Origin: Eublepharis macularius
Taxonomy: Eukaryota; Chordata; Lepidosauria; Squamata; Eublepharidae
DNA: 64,000 bases
NCBI RefSeq assembly: GCF_028583425.1
Contig: NC_072801.1
Coordinates: 9,320,001-9,384,000 of the forward strand
Direction of reading: 5' to 3'
Each line of letters starts with the position of its first letter. Position 1 is the first letter of the stretch. The notes beneath the pieces were generated by a model. It made no database searches and was not told the DNA's origin. It saw only the letters and a program-made list of their open reading frames with translations. Positions 42,401 to 53,074 of the stretch are shown piece after piece. A program made the position numbers and the translations under genes.

Positions 42401-44064
42401 TTCCTTGTCATTTTGTCCATTTCCGCCATGTACAGCAATTTGTACATCCAGTCATTTTATAGTCATTGTTGAGTAACGAAATAGGTCTGTAATTTTTAAC
42501 ATTAGTCAAATCTTGTCCTTCTTTGGGAATCAGTGATATATTAGCTTCACTCCAAGTATCTGGAATCCTTTGATCCCTCAGAACACCATTAATCACTTCT
42601 TTTAGGAATGGCACCAGTTCGTTGACCATTACCTTATAGAATTTGGCTGTAAGTCCATCAGGTCCTGGCGCCTTTCCCAAATTTGTTGCCTGTATTTTCT
42701 TCCTTATCTCTTCCTCCGTTACTTCACTATTCAATTTATCTCTCCATCCTTCCGAAATTACTGGGAGCTTCATTTTCTCCAAATATGTCACTATTAAGTC
42801 CTTTTTCACTTCTTTTTTGTTATACAGTTTAGCATAAAATTTATAAAAGGCTCTACTAATAGCCGTCTGTTCCAGGTATACTTTATTGTCCTCACAAATT
42901 TTATTTATTGTCTTCTTCTCCTTTCTCTTCTTCAATTGCCACGCCAGATATTTCCCAGGTTTATTTGCGCCTTCAAACGACTTTTGGTTCATTCTCTTAA
43001 GGTTCCATTCCAGTTCTTTATTACTCATTGCCATCAACTGCTCTTGAAGGATTTTAATATCCTGATATATTTTCTTTTTCCCTGGTCTTTTCTTAAGTTG
43101 TACTTCCTTGGCTTTTATTTTCTCCATAATCTCCTGTCTCTTCTCTTCTCTTTTTTTCCTGGCTCTTCCATTCAAGTCCATTAGTATGCCTCTAATTACT
43201 GCCTTATAAGTATCCCATACCTTGTTGGTTGGTACTTCTCTGTTCATGTTGTGTTGTATGAAGAACTTAGTTTCCCTTCTCAGCGTCTCCATATTTTCTC
43301 CCTCTTGTAACAAGTCCTCATTTATTCTCCATCCTCTCCTTTTAGTTCTTTTTCCAAACTTCCACATAATTGGATTATGATCTGAGCCTACCATAGGCAT
43401 TATTTCCACATCCTTAGTCCAAAGCGCTAAGTCTTTTGAGGCCCAGATCATATCAATTCGTGATAACGTAGAATGTCTCGCGGAGAAAAACGTATATTGT
43501 CTACCTTTGGGATTCTGTCTTCTCCATACATCTTCTAAGGTTTCCTGTTGCATTAAAGCAAAAAAAAGTCTTTGGTAATAATCCTCTTTTCTTTTGTGTT
43601 GTTGCTGATTTTTTATCCTGTTCCAAATTTGTAACTCCATTAAAGTCTCCTGCAAGAATTATCTGGTCATAAGAAAGTTCCTCTAATTGCTTCCTCAAAT
43701 CCTCAAAGAAGCTTTCTTTTGCTCCGTTCGGAGCATAAATTCCAATCACCAACACTCTCTTTAAATTCCATGTACATTCCACTGCTAAAAATCTGGCTTC
43801 CACATCTCTCATCACTAATTTTGGCTGTAGCTCCTCTTTTATATACAATGCCACTCCCCTTTTTTTCTTTTTTGAGGCTGCTACAAAGTCATTGCCCAGT
43901 TTATTCATTTTAAGATATTTTACATCTTGCTTTCTAATATGAGTCTCTTGCAAACACACTATATCACATTTTTGTTTTGATAGCCAGTGGAAAATACTTT
44001 TCCTCTTATTCGGTGAATTAAGTCCGTTTACATTCCAAGATAAAACTTTACACTCCATATTCAT
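39423..44064 (-). pseudogene. L1 ORF2: APE endonuclease, reverse transcriptase, Cys-rich end (interrupted)
   Basis: The endonuclease begins at 44064 (VLSWNVNGLNSP, then CDIVCLQETH and LAGDFNGV). The frame shifts near 43560 in an A/T-rich spot; the endonuclease end SDHNPIMWKFG follows in the next segment. The RT begins APGPDGLTAKFYK, then NYRPISLLNNDYK, where the nested L1 tail interrupts (41602-42453). It resumes with AERLKGWLSEVIEEEQAGFL, RQGCPLSPLLF and the catalytic AFADDIML. Another break lies around 40170-40290. The C-terminal zinc-like CWKCKKHEGSLYHMWWTC is at about 39800-39860. The protein is dead as it stands because of the frameshifts and the insertion. Confidence 0.9.
41602..42453 (-). 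mobile_element. Nested 5'-truncated L1 3' end (same family)
   Basis: Flanked by a perfect 17-bp duplication attttatagtcattgtt at 41585-41601 and 42454-42470. The insert begins with a T-run (reversed poly(A)) and repeats the outer element's 3' end almost line by line (compare 38770-39560 with 41620-42450: acttccaacagttttccaac; ctctcagtttccttgtcatt). It is in the same orientation as its host. Confidence 0.93.
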
Positions 44065-44837
44065 AGCCTTGTTGTTGGTAAGTCCTTTTCATTGTCCCTA
44101 ATAAACTTTTCCATTTCAGATTCAGATCTGATGCGCTTTTTCACTCCTCCAAATTCAAAAGACAATCCTTCCGGCAATTCCCACCTGTACCTTATTTTCA
44201 TGTCTTTCAGAATCTGGACTAAAGCTTTGTATTTTTTCCGATCTAGCAGCACCAATCTGGGTAGCTCCTTCATAATAATAACCGTCTTGCCATCAACCTC
44301 CAGTGGATCCTGAAATTGCTTAGACACAATCATTTCTCTTATATTTCTAGTCGTAAATTGCACAATCACATCTCTTGGTAATTTCCTCTGGGTCGCAAAT
44401 CTTGAATTTATTCGGTACACCACATCTAGGATAGCCACAGTTTCCTCCTCCTCCTTTCCCAGGTATTCAGCTAACACCTCAGTAATCTGTTCTTGGGCCG
44501 TCTTTCCTTCCACTTCCGGCAAGCCACGAAACCTCAGCTGCTTCTCCATGTGTTTGCTCTCCGCAACTGCCATTCTTCCCCTCATCGCCCTTATCTCTGT
44601 TCGTTGCGTGTCTGCTAGGTTCTCCACCGCATTTTCCACTACCTTAACTCTTTGCTGCGTCGCCTGCAAGTCATTTTGTATTGTTTCCATGCCCTTCTTC
44701 ACTTCTGCCAGTTCATTTTTTACTGTCTCTTTAACCCCTTTCACCAACTCAGGTTTCATATCCTTAAGCTCCTTAATCGCTTCTGAAAGTTTTTTATCCA
44801 AGTTCTCTATCGCCGCTTGCCACTCTTTTTTCGACAT
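44061..44837 (-). CDS. L1 ORF1 protein (RNA-binding, nucleic acid chaperone)
   Basis: Intact 258-residue frame. Residues about 1-85 form a coiled coil rich in K/E and heptad leucines or valines. The RRM-like and C-terminal parts follow, with LRFRGLPEVEGKTAQEQIT and the later RDVIVQFTTRNIREMI, the standard L1 ORF1p order. It binds L1 RNA to form the retrotransposition particle. Its stop overlaps the ORF2 start (ATGA at 44061-44064). The start is the first ATG after the 5'UTR, in MSKKEWQAAIENLDKKL. Confidence 0.88.
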   Translation of the reverse strand: MSKKEWQAAIENLDKKLSEAIKELKDMKPELVKGVKETVKNELAEVKKGMETIQNDLQATQQRVKVVENAVENLADTQRTEIRAMRGRMAVAESKHMEKQLRFRGLPEVEGKTAQEQITEVLAEYLGKEEEETVAILDVVYRINSRFATQRKLPRDVIVQFTTRNIREMIVSKQFQDPLEVDGKTVIIMKELPRLVLLDRKKYKALVQILKDMKIRYRWELPEGLSFEFGGVKKRIRSESEMEKFIRDNEKDLPTTRL

Positions 44838-45839
44838 CGTGGGGGTTGCTTTACCTCGCTCCCACGAGTCTGCTCGCTTCCTTAACTCCGTGGCGCTTGG
44901 CTTGGTGTCCTTTTAATTTAAATGTCCCGGTCTTTTCCCAGCAAAGTCACTTAAAGAGTCCAAAATGTCGGGCGTCTTTTCTCTATGGTTCCTCTATGGT
45001 TTTTGTAATCCAGTATGGCCTACTTCCTCTTCCGCTGAAGCCGCAGCTCTTCCCCTTACAAAGATGGTGATTCCCTTCTTCCTGCCGTCTAGAAAGAGCC
45101 GCTTCTCTCCAGCAACTCTATCACTGTTACGTACTTCCTGTTTCCCGACTTCCCACAGCAATTCTTGCGATGGTAAAACTTTCTCACAGCCTGATATCTC
45201 CTTGTGACCACAGGTATGTAAAACAATAGTCCAATTTCTTTGATAACTCCGTTTAACTTAGTCCTTTTTCTAATATAGTTCTTGCCGAGTCTTCCCCTCC
45301 TTATAATCAATCTGTTGCAGTTTAAAAGTCTACTTTAATACTTCCTTACTTTCAGTTATCTGTCCCGTTTCCAGAGATAGTGATCTTTACCTTCTCGAGC
45401 GCTTTTCACGGGTTGTAATCGCTGTTTCAATCTCAAATTCCCATCAATTCTTCTTGTCCCTGTTGAAGCTTGGGCATGTAGGTCTTATGCCAATCGCATT
45501 GGCTCCAGGACTGCCGCAGAGGTTTAAGCCGACCTGTCTTCGGGTGGGACCTCAAGGGACGGGAGAGAGTCCGTTGTGCAGGACCCCCCCTCGCCCGAGA
45601 TCAACGCACCCTGAGGTTCTTGAGCGTTCTAGGCCTGTTCTCCGCCTGAGAACAGTTGGCCGCGGGCTCTTTTGCCCCGCCGGCCGTCCAAATGGCAGCC
45701 CGGTCAGCTCAGCACTTAGAGCTGCGTTAGACCTCCATGGATCTCAAACCGGAAGTTCCTTTGTTAACCACTTTGAGTGGCATTAAGTTGTTCTGAAGGG
45801 TGGTATATACATTGAATGTCTTTGTTATTACTGTTTTTG

Positions 45840-45915
45840 TTATTCCTAAACAGAGTTACACCCTTCTAAGCCTATTGACTCCAATAGGAAGAGTGTAACT
45901 GCCTCTTTAGAATTC
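45840..45915. repeat. Short palindromic repeat (MITE-like)
   Basis: Half-sites cagagttacacccttctaag and (inverted) gaagagtgtaactgcctctt flank a short centre. Similar inverted half-sites (cagagtaactccagtataag) occur at 51909-52060 and in part near 15690. Probably the remains of a small inverted-repeat transposon. Confidence 0.45.
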
Positions 45916-45970
45916 CACTCCCAGTGAGTTTCCTGGGAAGGAGGGATTTCAGTCTGGGTCTGCTGGTTCA

Positions 45971-46206
45971 GCTGCTGTGCTGTAGTGATTAGAGTGGTGG
46001 ACTAGGATCTGGGAGACCCAGGTTCAAATCCTTCCTTTGCCGTGATGGATGCTTTCTGGGTGACCCTGGGCCAGTAACATGCTGTCAGACTAAGCTACCT
46101 CGCAGGGTTGTTGTGAGGATATAATGGCAGAGAGAAGAATGATTGTTAACTGCTTTGGGCCTCTACTGGAAAGAGAGGTGGGTGAATAAATGAAGTAAGT
46201 AAATAA
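45971..46206 (+). mobile_element. Sauria-type tRNA SINE, plus strand
   Basis: Head gctgctgtgctgtagtgatt, B-box cccaggttcaaatccttcc, conserved tgggtgaccctgggccagta, cgcagggttgttgtgaggat and a tail gggtgaataaatgaagtaag. One of the better preserved SINEs here. Confidence 0.8.
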
Positions 46207-46342
46207 ATTGTAGTCACACCATAGTTTATTTATTTGACTTGATTTGTACTCTACCCTCCCCGTAAATGGGCTCAGAATAGACAGACAACATAATAAAATA
46301 CATACAATATAATAAACTTGGTAGTGTGAGGATGGTTCTCAC

Positions 46343-46552
46343 CAGGGCTTTTTTTCAGCAGGAACTCGGTGGAATGGAGTTCCGGAACCTCTTGAAAATA
46401 GTCACATGGCTGGTGGCCCCAGCCGCACCGAGGGCAATCTCAACTCCCCTCTGTCTAGAGATCAGGGGGTGGGGCCACCAGCCATGTGACCATTTTCTCC
46501 AAGGGCAACCCACTGAGTTCCACCACCTCTTTTCCCAGAAAAAAAAGCCCTA
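46343..46552. mobile_element. 210-bp hAT-type MITE
   Basis: Ends cagggcttttttt and aaaaaagccct(a), with an inner inverted repeat (gaactcggtggaatggagtt against the right-arm equivalent gagttccaccacctc). Perfect 8-bp target duplication gttctcac at 46335-46342 and 46553-46560. The family is common in squamate intergenic DNA; no coding capacity. Confidence 0.8.
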
Positions 46553-46984
46553 GTTCTCACACTAATTTCTTTGTGTGGTTTGGACCCTATCCACGCAATA
46601 CTGGTATGTCTTTTATATCACGATGTAATCGTTTGTTCCAAAGAACCCTGGAAATCATAGTTGACTAAGGAGTTGAGAGTTCTGTGTTGTATGTATCCAT
46701 TCTTTCACCCTGAGATTACGCAAAGCCCCCTTCCAATCAGATTCTGAGATCTGGCAATTCTTTCTCAGCTGCTCACATACACATGAAGGATTTTATGCAG
46801 AACAGAATGTGCCAGACACTGGCTGCAGAGATGTGGCATAATCAGAACTCTTAGCTTAAAAAGTGGGGTTAAATTGACCTGAGGATGTGGGAGAGGAGGG
46901 GAAACAGACAAAACTTTGTTTTCAAACCAACTTCTCTAACTCCATCCCCTCTCTCATGTATTCTTAAACTGTAATGAGGTCAGC

Positions 46985-47467
46985 TGTCATGTAGGCCAGC
47001 ATACCTGCCATTATTCTGTTGTGCTGATCATAGCTATTTGCCAAAGTTACATTCTGTATACTGTATAGGTCATCTGAGAGTGTCTTAACTGCTAACATAA
47101 AATGCAGGAGAGCCAGTGGGCCCTCTCCGTTATCTGTTGAAAATATGTACTTTCACTTTTCCAGTAAGTGTCCTTGAAGGCGAGCTGCTAGCAGCGAAGG
47201 TTGTATCTTTTCCCAGAGACTGGGAATTTTTCACTTTGTACATTTAGTCTAAACTAATCAGTTCCCATGCAACTTCTTTGGGGTTTCACGCCAAAATGTC
47301 AGTGGACCCAAAGGGCGGGAAGTTTCCCTATAATTAGTATTGCCTTTGTTTGCTACCTTTGTGTGAACACCCTGAACTGTATGGATCTCTAATAAAGTTG
47401 CTTCAACTTGAACACCTGTGTGTTAACTGTGGAGAACTTGAAGGGACCTAACTGCCAGGGACTGACA
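46985..47467 (+). repeat. 5' LTR of the Gypsy element
   Basis: Runs from tgtcatgtaggccagc to gggactgaca. AATAAA near 47391 (ctctaataaagttgcttcaa) is the poly(A) signal. The sequence just after it (tggcagaagtcc at 47471) has the TGG start expected of a primer-binding site; the tRNA was not identified. Confidence 0.85.
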
Positions 47468-47528
47468 TTTTGGCAGAAGTCCTTTTTCCCTCTGGACCCA
47501 AAACCTCTGAAGTTCGACTACCAGCATT

Positions 47529-50500
47529 ATGTCGCACAAGTTGGACCCAGGGACAACGGAGCCGGAGGAGTCACTGCCCATCCTCGAACCCCAGGTGATT
47601 CCAATGCTGGGAGATTAAACAGCTGGGGATCTTGCTGCTGAATTAGTACCCAGACCCCAATATGAGGTGGAGTTCCTGGTAGACCAAGACCCCGCAGAGA
47701 TGTGTGGGCTTGCAGCAGTGGCTGCTGCCCGAACATATGAGGAACTTGGAGCAAAACCCAAGAGGGGTGCTACTTATTGGAACTGGACCCTAGCTACTGC
47801 CCAAGAGGGGGCATCATGTCAGTCAGCAACCCAAGAGATGAGGGAGAGAAAGGTACGGCGGTGTGGAGCAATTTTTCTCCACCAGTCTCTTGAACTGGGA
47901 GAATACTTCAAACTCAAGGAGGCCCAGAAAAAGGGATCCTCCACCGAGCAGAAGTGGCCCATGGAGTATGGAACCCTACTACCTGTGGAGTCTGTTATCA
48001 AAGACCCTGCACAAGTGCGTGGGCTTGGCGCAGCGGCGGCTGGGCCGATACACCCAATGTGGAATATGACATTGGAGCATTATATTAAGACTTTAGTAAT
48101 GCAAGATGAGGTCACCCCGCTGGGAGAGATTCAGCATGACTCTCTAAAACCCCAGCTAGGGAGGAATGAACACGTCGGGCTGGAGCCCCAATAAAGTCTC
48201 ATGGGAGGAGGCCCGGAGGCGACTGAGTCCCAGGAATTAAGGATTATGTGAGCTGAAATGGATGAATTCCAGTGGGACATGGGACAATTAATGCAAGGTT
48301 TGCAAGAGTTGATGTGGGGGTCACCTAGAGCTGGGACCCAAGTGGGAGCGCTACCTGACACAAGTGGGCTTGTATCAGGGCTGCAACAAGCCGCTCCCGT
48401 GCAACCATCCCTTTGCACTGAACGCTCCACCTCAGGACAGGATGGGGAGGGGGTTGACCCCCCCCCCAGAACAGTTCTCAAGCGTCGCCACATCATGAAC
48501 TGGCAATGGGATTACAATTGATACTGGATGCCCTACTGCCACTGTACCGCCCCCAGGAGGATCGACTCCCCAGAGCAGTCCAGGGACATCGCAACAGGTC
48601 AGATTGGTGACGGGATTACAATCAATCTCTGCTACTCCGCAACAGATGGCTGCCTCACAGCCCCAAGGGGGGATAATGGTGCCACCACTGCGACAACCAC
48701 TTCCGACTGGATCTCCATTACTGGGGGCCACCGTACTGGCCTCAATCCAGCTGGGAGAAAGAGGAGGACTACCAAGGCAAGCTTACCCACCGAGGCCTGT
48801 CCAAAGAGTACCCATCGGAACACAGCCAGTCCCGACATGGCTCACCAATGGAGCCGCCACTTCAGAGGGGCCCCTTCATAATGCCACTACCAAGAATGGT
48901 GGTGGGCCTGCCACCACCTCCCCCAAGGAGGGGACAACTGCCTCCAGGTCCCCCTGCACCGGCAGGAAACGGATTACGATGAGGGCTGCTATACCAGAGT
49001 GCCCCGGCAGGGCACCCTACGGGCAGAATGTTGTGCTGAGTACAGGCAGGAAACAGACACAAACCTAACTATAGTCTGAAGTATGCCAAAGCTATCCAGG
49101 GAACAAGGAAGAGAACTTGGTCCAGAACCCTGAGTCCAAGGGTCAGAGCTGGGAGTACAGGTAGAGCAGAGAGCTGGGTCGCAGTACAGCCAGGCAGGTC
49201 TTTGCGCAGGTGCTTCTGCAATGAGGGAAAGGACGTCTTGGCTTAAAAGCAATCACCTCCAAGGCAGTGCTGCATCCTGCTAGTAAAGGTCATTACGCCG
49301 CTGTTTCAGTTCCTGAAGCCTCGCACTTCGTCTCCTGTCGTGTATAACAAGTCGCTGTTGTACCCTATGCTCCTTATCATGTTCAGGGGAGCTGGGTGGG
49401 GATGTTGCCCTGGTCTCGACTGCTGGTGCAGGTAAGGGAACAGCTTCTGTCTCTGATTCTGCCAAGGATTCCTCAGCCTGCTCTGGCAAGGGCTCCTGCT
49501 GTTCCACTCCCTGCTGGTCCTCCATGTGCCTGACTCCTGCGGAGCTTGGAATACTCTGTCCCCTGTCATCCTCCACGAAGTCTTCATCCTCAGAGGAATC
49601 AGAGCCCATGACAAATACCAGGAGGACCACCACCGATGTTTCAACCACGGATGACCCCTCCACTGTATCAAGCACAAGTTGTGCCACCACTACACTTGGG
49701 AGGACAATTACCACAACCTCCCCCCTGCAGTCCTGATCTTCGGAATGCAAGCCGCTCCAGGAGGAGGACCCTTGGCAGTGGGACCACAACAGGAATACAC
49801 AAGTTAGATGCAAAGTTTGAAGGGAACCCAGAAGAACTAGGATTCTTCATTGTGCAAGCACTGGAATTTTTCCAAGAATGGGGCCATGTTTTCCCCAACG
49901 AACATAGCAGGGTGAGCCACCTAGGATCGAGACTAGGTAGATCCACAGCCAATTGGTATGTAGCCGATATGAAGCGGAAGCATCCGAGCTACAGACACTC
50001 GATGCGTTCCTGCGAGCGCTAAGAGACCAATTTGAGGACCCCCTTGAGGAAGAACCGGCTTGAACAAAACTGAAAATGCTGCGGCAAGGGCATCGGCCGG
50101 TACGGGAGTACACAGCCAAATTCAGGCAATATGCCGCCAAGGTGCGAGATTGGTCTGAGGAAATTAAAATAGAATTCTTTCAAATGGGGCTAAATGCGGA
50201 CTTAGTTGCAAAAGTCCTAGTGCAAGATGACCCCAGAACCTTTCTGGGATGGATCCAGCTTGCATGTGAGTTCGAGAACTGAGACCGAATAGTGAAGGTC
50301 TTGAAAATACAGCATCAAGGGGGAGCTAAAAAACCCCACCCGGACACAGGAGGAAAAGAACGCCAGTTGCCTAAACCCCACTCTCCAGAGACACAAAAGG
50401 CCCTCTGTTGGAGGAACGGCCTAGGCATCATATGTGGTGGCGTGGGTCATTTCACTGCCGAATGCCCGGGAAAGAGAGAACCTGTGGAGAAGTCGCCCCA

Positions 50501-50667
50501 CGAGTTGCGCCATCGGCCAAAGCAGCAACTAAGAAGGTGCCTAAGAAATGGAGCAGCACTGAGATGAGCCTCAAAGCCACCGAAACCGTGGATGGCGCAG
50601 GTGAGAACCCCTCAGAGGGAGAGGAGGACCAGCCTGCCCAACCGGCGGGAAACGACAATGACCTGCT
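47529..50667 (+). pseudogene. Gypsy gag, decayed
   Basis: The likely start is the ATG at 47529 (MSHKLDPGTTEPEES); a stop follows after 29 codons, and more stops and frameshifts occur downstream. A proline/glutamine-rich region precedes the capsid-like part near 49800-50280 (KLDAKFEGNPEELGFFIVQ, then RPVREYTAKFRQYAAKVRDW), a form common in chromovirus Gag. A zinc-knuckle remnant ICGGVGHFTAECPG lies near 50430-50475; the first cysteine of its CCHC is displaced. No longer translatable as one protein. Confidence 0.7.
49029..49620 (-). mobile_element. Antisense retroelement fragment nested in gag
   Basis: On the minus strand an open frame of about 110 residues is acidic and Pro/Ser-rich, and it ends RRSARLQELKQRRNDLY then stop near 49280; basic RRSxRL ends are common at Gypsy polyprotein C-termini. 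Beyond it, the sequence runs to 49029 and ends ctcagcacaaca (an LTR-like CA end). It replaces part of the gag linker. Left and right target copies were not found, so the boundaries are approximate. Confidence 0.5.
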
Positions 50668-51045
50668 GTGAAAAGGCCCCGGTGGCAGGTCCCAAAAGCA
50701 ACGGCACCGGAGAAGGTGAGACAAAAAGGAGCCCTACTTTACCTGCCAATAACTTTAATGAACCCCAAAAGAGGGACTCGTATGCGAGTGCAAGCGTTAA
50801 TTGACTCGGGATGCACTCGAGATTTAATAGCCCCAGCCCTAGTCACAGGATTGGGACTGAGTGTAAATGAATTGGAACACCCCATTGTGTTCAAACAAGT
50901 GGATGGATCCCACATAAAAGGGGAACCCGCCCGCTGTCAGACAGAACCAGTCCCGCTGGGCAGGGAAAATCACTGGGAATCAAGAACTTTTGTGGTTAGT
51001 ACAGCTACCAAGTTCCCTCTGGTGTTGGGGATCACATGGCTTTAG
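50668..51045 (+). pseudogene. Gypsy aspartic protease segment
   Basis: The retropepsin active-site triplet is intact in the 50668-51045 frame as VQALIDSGCTRDLI, followed by VNELEHPIVFKQVDGS and a C-terminal PLVLGITWL, the usual flap and helix positions. A stop follows at once (TAG); in an intact element the frame would run into reverse transcriptase. Confidence 0.75.
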
Positions 51046-51079
51046 GACCATGATCCGTTTGTCAAATGGAAAATGGGAA

Positions 51080-51190
51080 GATTTGTCTTAAATTCTTGGG
51101 GAGCTCAATTTCTACAGTCACTTCGTTGATTAATTTCTTTATAGGAAAAGGTCCTAAATATCTCCACCCCAATTTTTTTGCTTGGTTAAA
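51080..51190 (-). mobile_element. Antisense Gypsy integrase C-terminal fragment
   Basis: Read on the minus strand, codons give KLGWRYLGPFPIKKLINEVT followed by VEIELP, a pattern of Gypsy integrase C-termini (KLGP.. GPF.I.. IN.V....LP). It abuts the protease fragment of the plus-strand element in inverted orientation. Confidence 0.55.
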
Positions 51191-52110
51191 GATGAGTTTT
51201 TCACACAGGGTACCTGCCCAGACATGGACCATTGATGAATATCAATACACACATTCAAATTATCTTGTGAAGTGCTGAGAAAAAATAGATAGGCGGACAG
51301 CCACCACTTTGCACACCCAGGTTAAAAACACGTGTTTGTACCTAGTGCAGAATGGGAATTGTGTGCACAGCTGTCAGAACCTTTGCTAACAGACTATACG
51401 AGTTCATTAAACAGGCACTTCTAAATTAATTTTCCTTCAAAACTGAAGTGCTTAAATCCTTTATTCCATATTTTTGTTTATAATATTAATTTTATTCCAT
51501 ATTTTTTATAAAAAGAAAAATGTTCCGTAGAGCCCTGAGATGTTTTTACATTAAATTACATCAAAAATTGTGTGTGTTAAGAAGCTTAGAAAAAAGTCAA
51601 GGGCTAAAAGAATCATTTAATATAAAGCAACATAAGAGAGATTCATGGGACTATAACTCCTACAAGTATTAATTTTGAATATAGCTCTGGTGAAGTGGAT
51701 GTTTAACCAACAGTGAGAAAGGCTTTGTTGACAGTACTAGTTTATATATTTTACATGCTTCAGGAAAGTATACAGTAGTGGAAGCTTGTTGAGGAAAAAA
51801 AGGAACAAGTTTCATCCAAGTTTGAGGAAGAGGTTTCACTTTCCTAGTACCTTATGGTAACAATTCACAAATGTAAGCTTTTAATATCATCATAAGTTGA
51901 CAAATATACAGTGCAATCCTAAACAGAGTAACTCCAGTATAAGACCAATTACCTCAATTGGCTTAGAATGGATTAAAATAGCCTGCTGCAATCCTATGGA
52001 TGCTTTCCTGGGAGTAAGCCCTATTCAATAACGTGACTTACTGTAGACCTGCTTAGGATTGCTCCCCAACTGTAAGGAAGAAAACCATCTACCCACCACC
52101 TCTCATTTTT
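51191..52110. other. AT-rich filler inside the Gypsy element; no gene recognised
   Basis: No coding similarity recognised. A palindromic SINE/MITE-like repeat (gcaatcctaaacagagtaac to gacctgcttaggattgc) lies at about 51914-52065. Confidence 0.4.
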
Positions 52111-52259
52111 ATGTTAAATGAGCTGTTGGCTTATATTCTTGGAGGAATGCCTCCAGCATGGACTCTGATCCACACAACTGGACTCACCAAATGGATAGAG
52201 AAGCTGCTTGGTGGCCCTCTCCTCCAGCTCCCACCGCCACTTCCACCGGGATTGATGAG

Positions 52260-52660
52260 GAGGCTTCTTCGCAGCAAAGATGCAGCGCACGCTGCTGCCT
52301 TCTCCGGCCCTGTCCCCAATTGGCAAAGGAGCCATGCAGGAAGTACCAGCATGCCCTTCTCCGACTCCTGCCTGCGGCACAGAAGCGGCGCAGGCTGCCG
52401 CCTTCTCCGGCTCCGTCCCCAGCCAGCAAAGGAGTTGCGGGAGAAGCACCGCATGTGTTTCTCAGACTCCCGCCGCCAGCAAAGAAACTGCGTGGGCCGC
52501 CGCTTTCTCCAGCTCCTCCCTGGCTCCTCCCAGTTCCTGCCACCAGGACAGAGAGTCTGCTCAGTGGCAGAAAGACCGCGCAGGACAGGAAGTTTGCTTG
52601 GCAGCCTGCCTTCGCTTCCAGAGCTGGGAGTCCGGGACAGAGAGGCAAAGGGCAACTCTC
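52260..52660. repeat. GC-rich tandem repeat, unit about 103 bp
   Basis: The phrases ccttctccgg(c/-)tcc and (c/t)agcaaag recur near 52298, 52401 and 52503. All six frames appear open over long stretches because of the composition; no protein family is seen. Placed inside the damaged pol region of the Gypsy element. Confidence 0.6.
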
Positions 52661-53074
52661 TGTGTGCTGAGCTTCTCCCGCTGTGCGCTGGCTACTAAAA
52701 TTCGTGCACCATTGCGCACGAGCTCACGTTTGCGGGAATGCTGGTCATTGGCAATATGACATCAAGTTATAGCATTGATTCAGACACAGACGTTGATTCA
52801 GAACAACATGTCAGCATTAGCATTAGTCTTGCTAGCAACAGCATCAGCATTGGCATGGATGGGGCTCAGACATGACAGAGGTGAGAGACACCATGTTCTC
52901 ACCAACCCAACTGGGAGGGGCCATGATTACCCGTAGTCAGACTACAAAGGCAAATGTGGAGCCTGACCTCCCCAACTGAGAGGAAAGAGTTAAAAAAGAG
53001 TTGAAAAAGTAGGGGGAAGCTGTACCAAAAACTGAACTGAAAGAAGGGGGAAATGGTAACTGGTACAGAAACAA

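Larger units (their letters stand above)
38757..45758 (-). mobile_element. Full-length L1 retrotransposon, nearly intact, with nested L1 tail
   Basis: Sits between perfect 16-bp target duplications ctttgttaaccacttt at 38741-38756 and 45759-45774. Order on the minus strand: 5'UTR of about 920 bp (45758-44838), ORF1 (44837-44061), ORF2 (44064-39423, broken), 3'UTR with a pyrimidine-rich segment on the plus strand (ccctccctttccccccc near 38835), and a terminal A-run at 38757. Net length without the nested copy is about 6.1 kb. Perfect duplications and few coding lesions indicate a young insertion. Confidence 0.93.
38568..45836 (+). mobile_element. Sauria-type tRNA SINE, split by the full-length L1
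   Basis: The head gccagtttggtgtagtggtt and the B-box aggtttaattccccact lie at 38568-38645, then gaccttgggtcagtcacagc to ggggataataacac. After the L1 and one target copy, the SINE resumes at 45775 with gagtggcattaagttgttct and ggtggtatatacattgaat. Joining the two halves gives a normal SINE order. Confidence 0.8.

Noticed and set aside
45971..46206. tRNA-like A/B-box sequence, possible tRNA gene
   Set aside because: Followed by SINE body and tail; no full cloverleaf. The same holds for other tRNA-like heads in the window.
52111..52698. Open frames of 150-195 residues on both strands
   Set aside because: GC-rich 103-bp tandem array; no splice context or protein similarity recognised.
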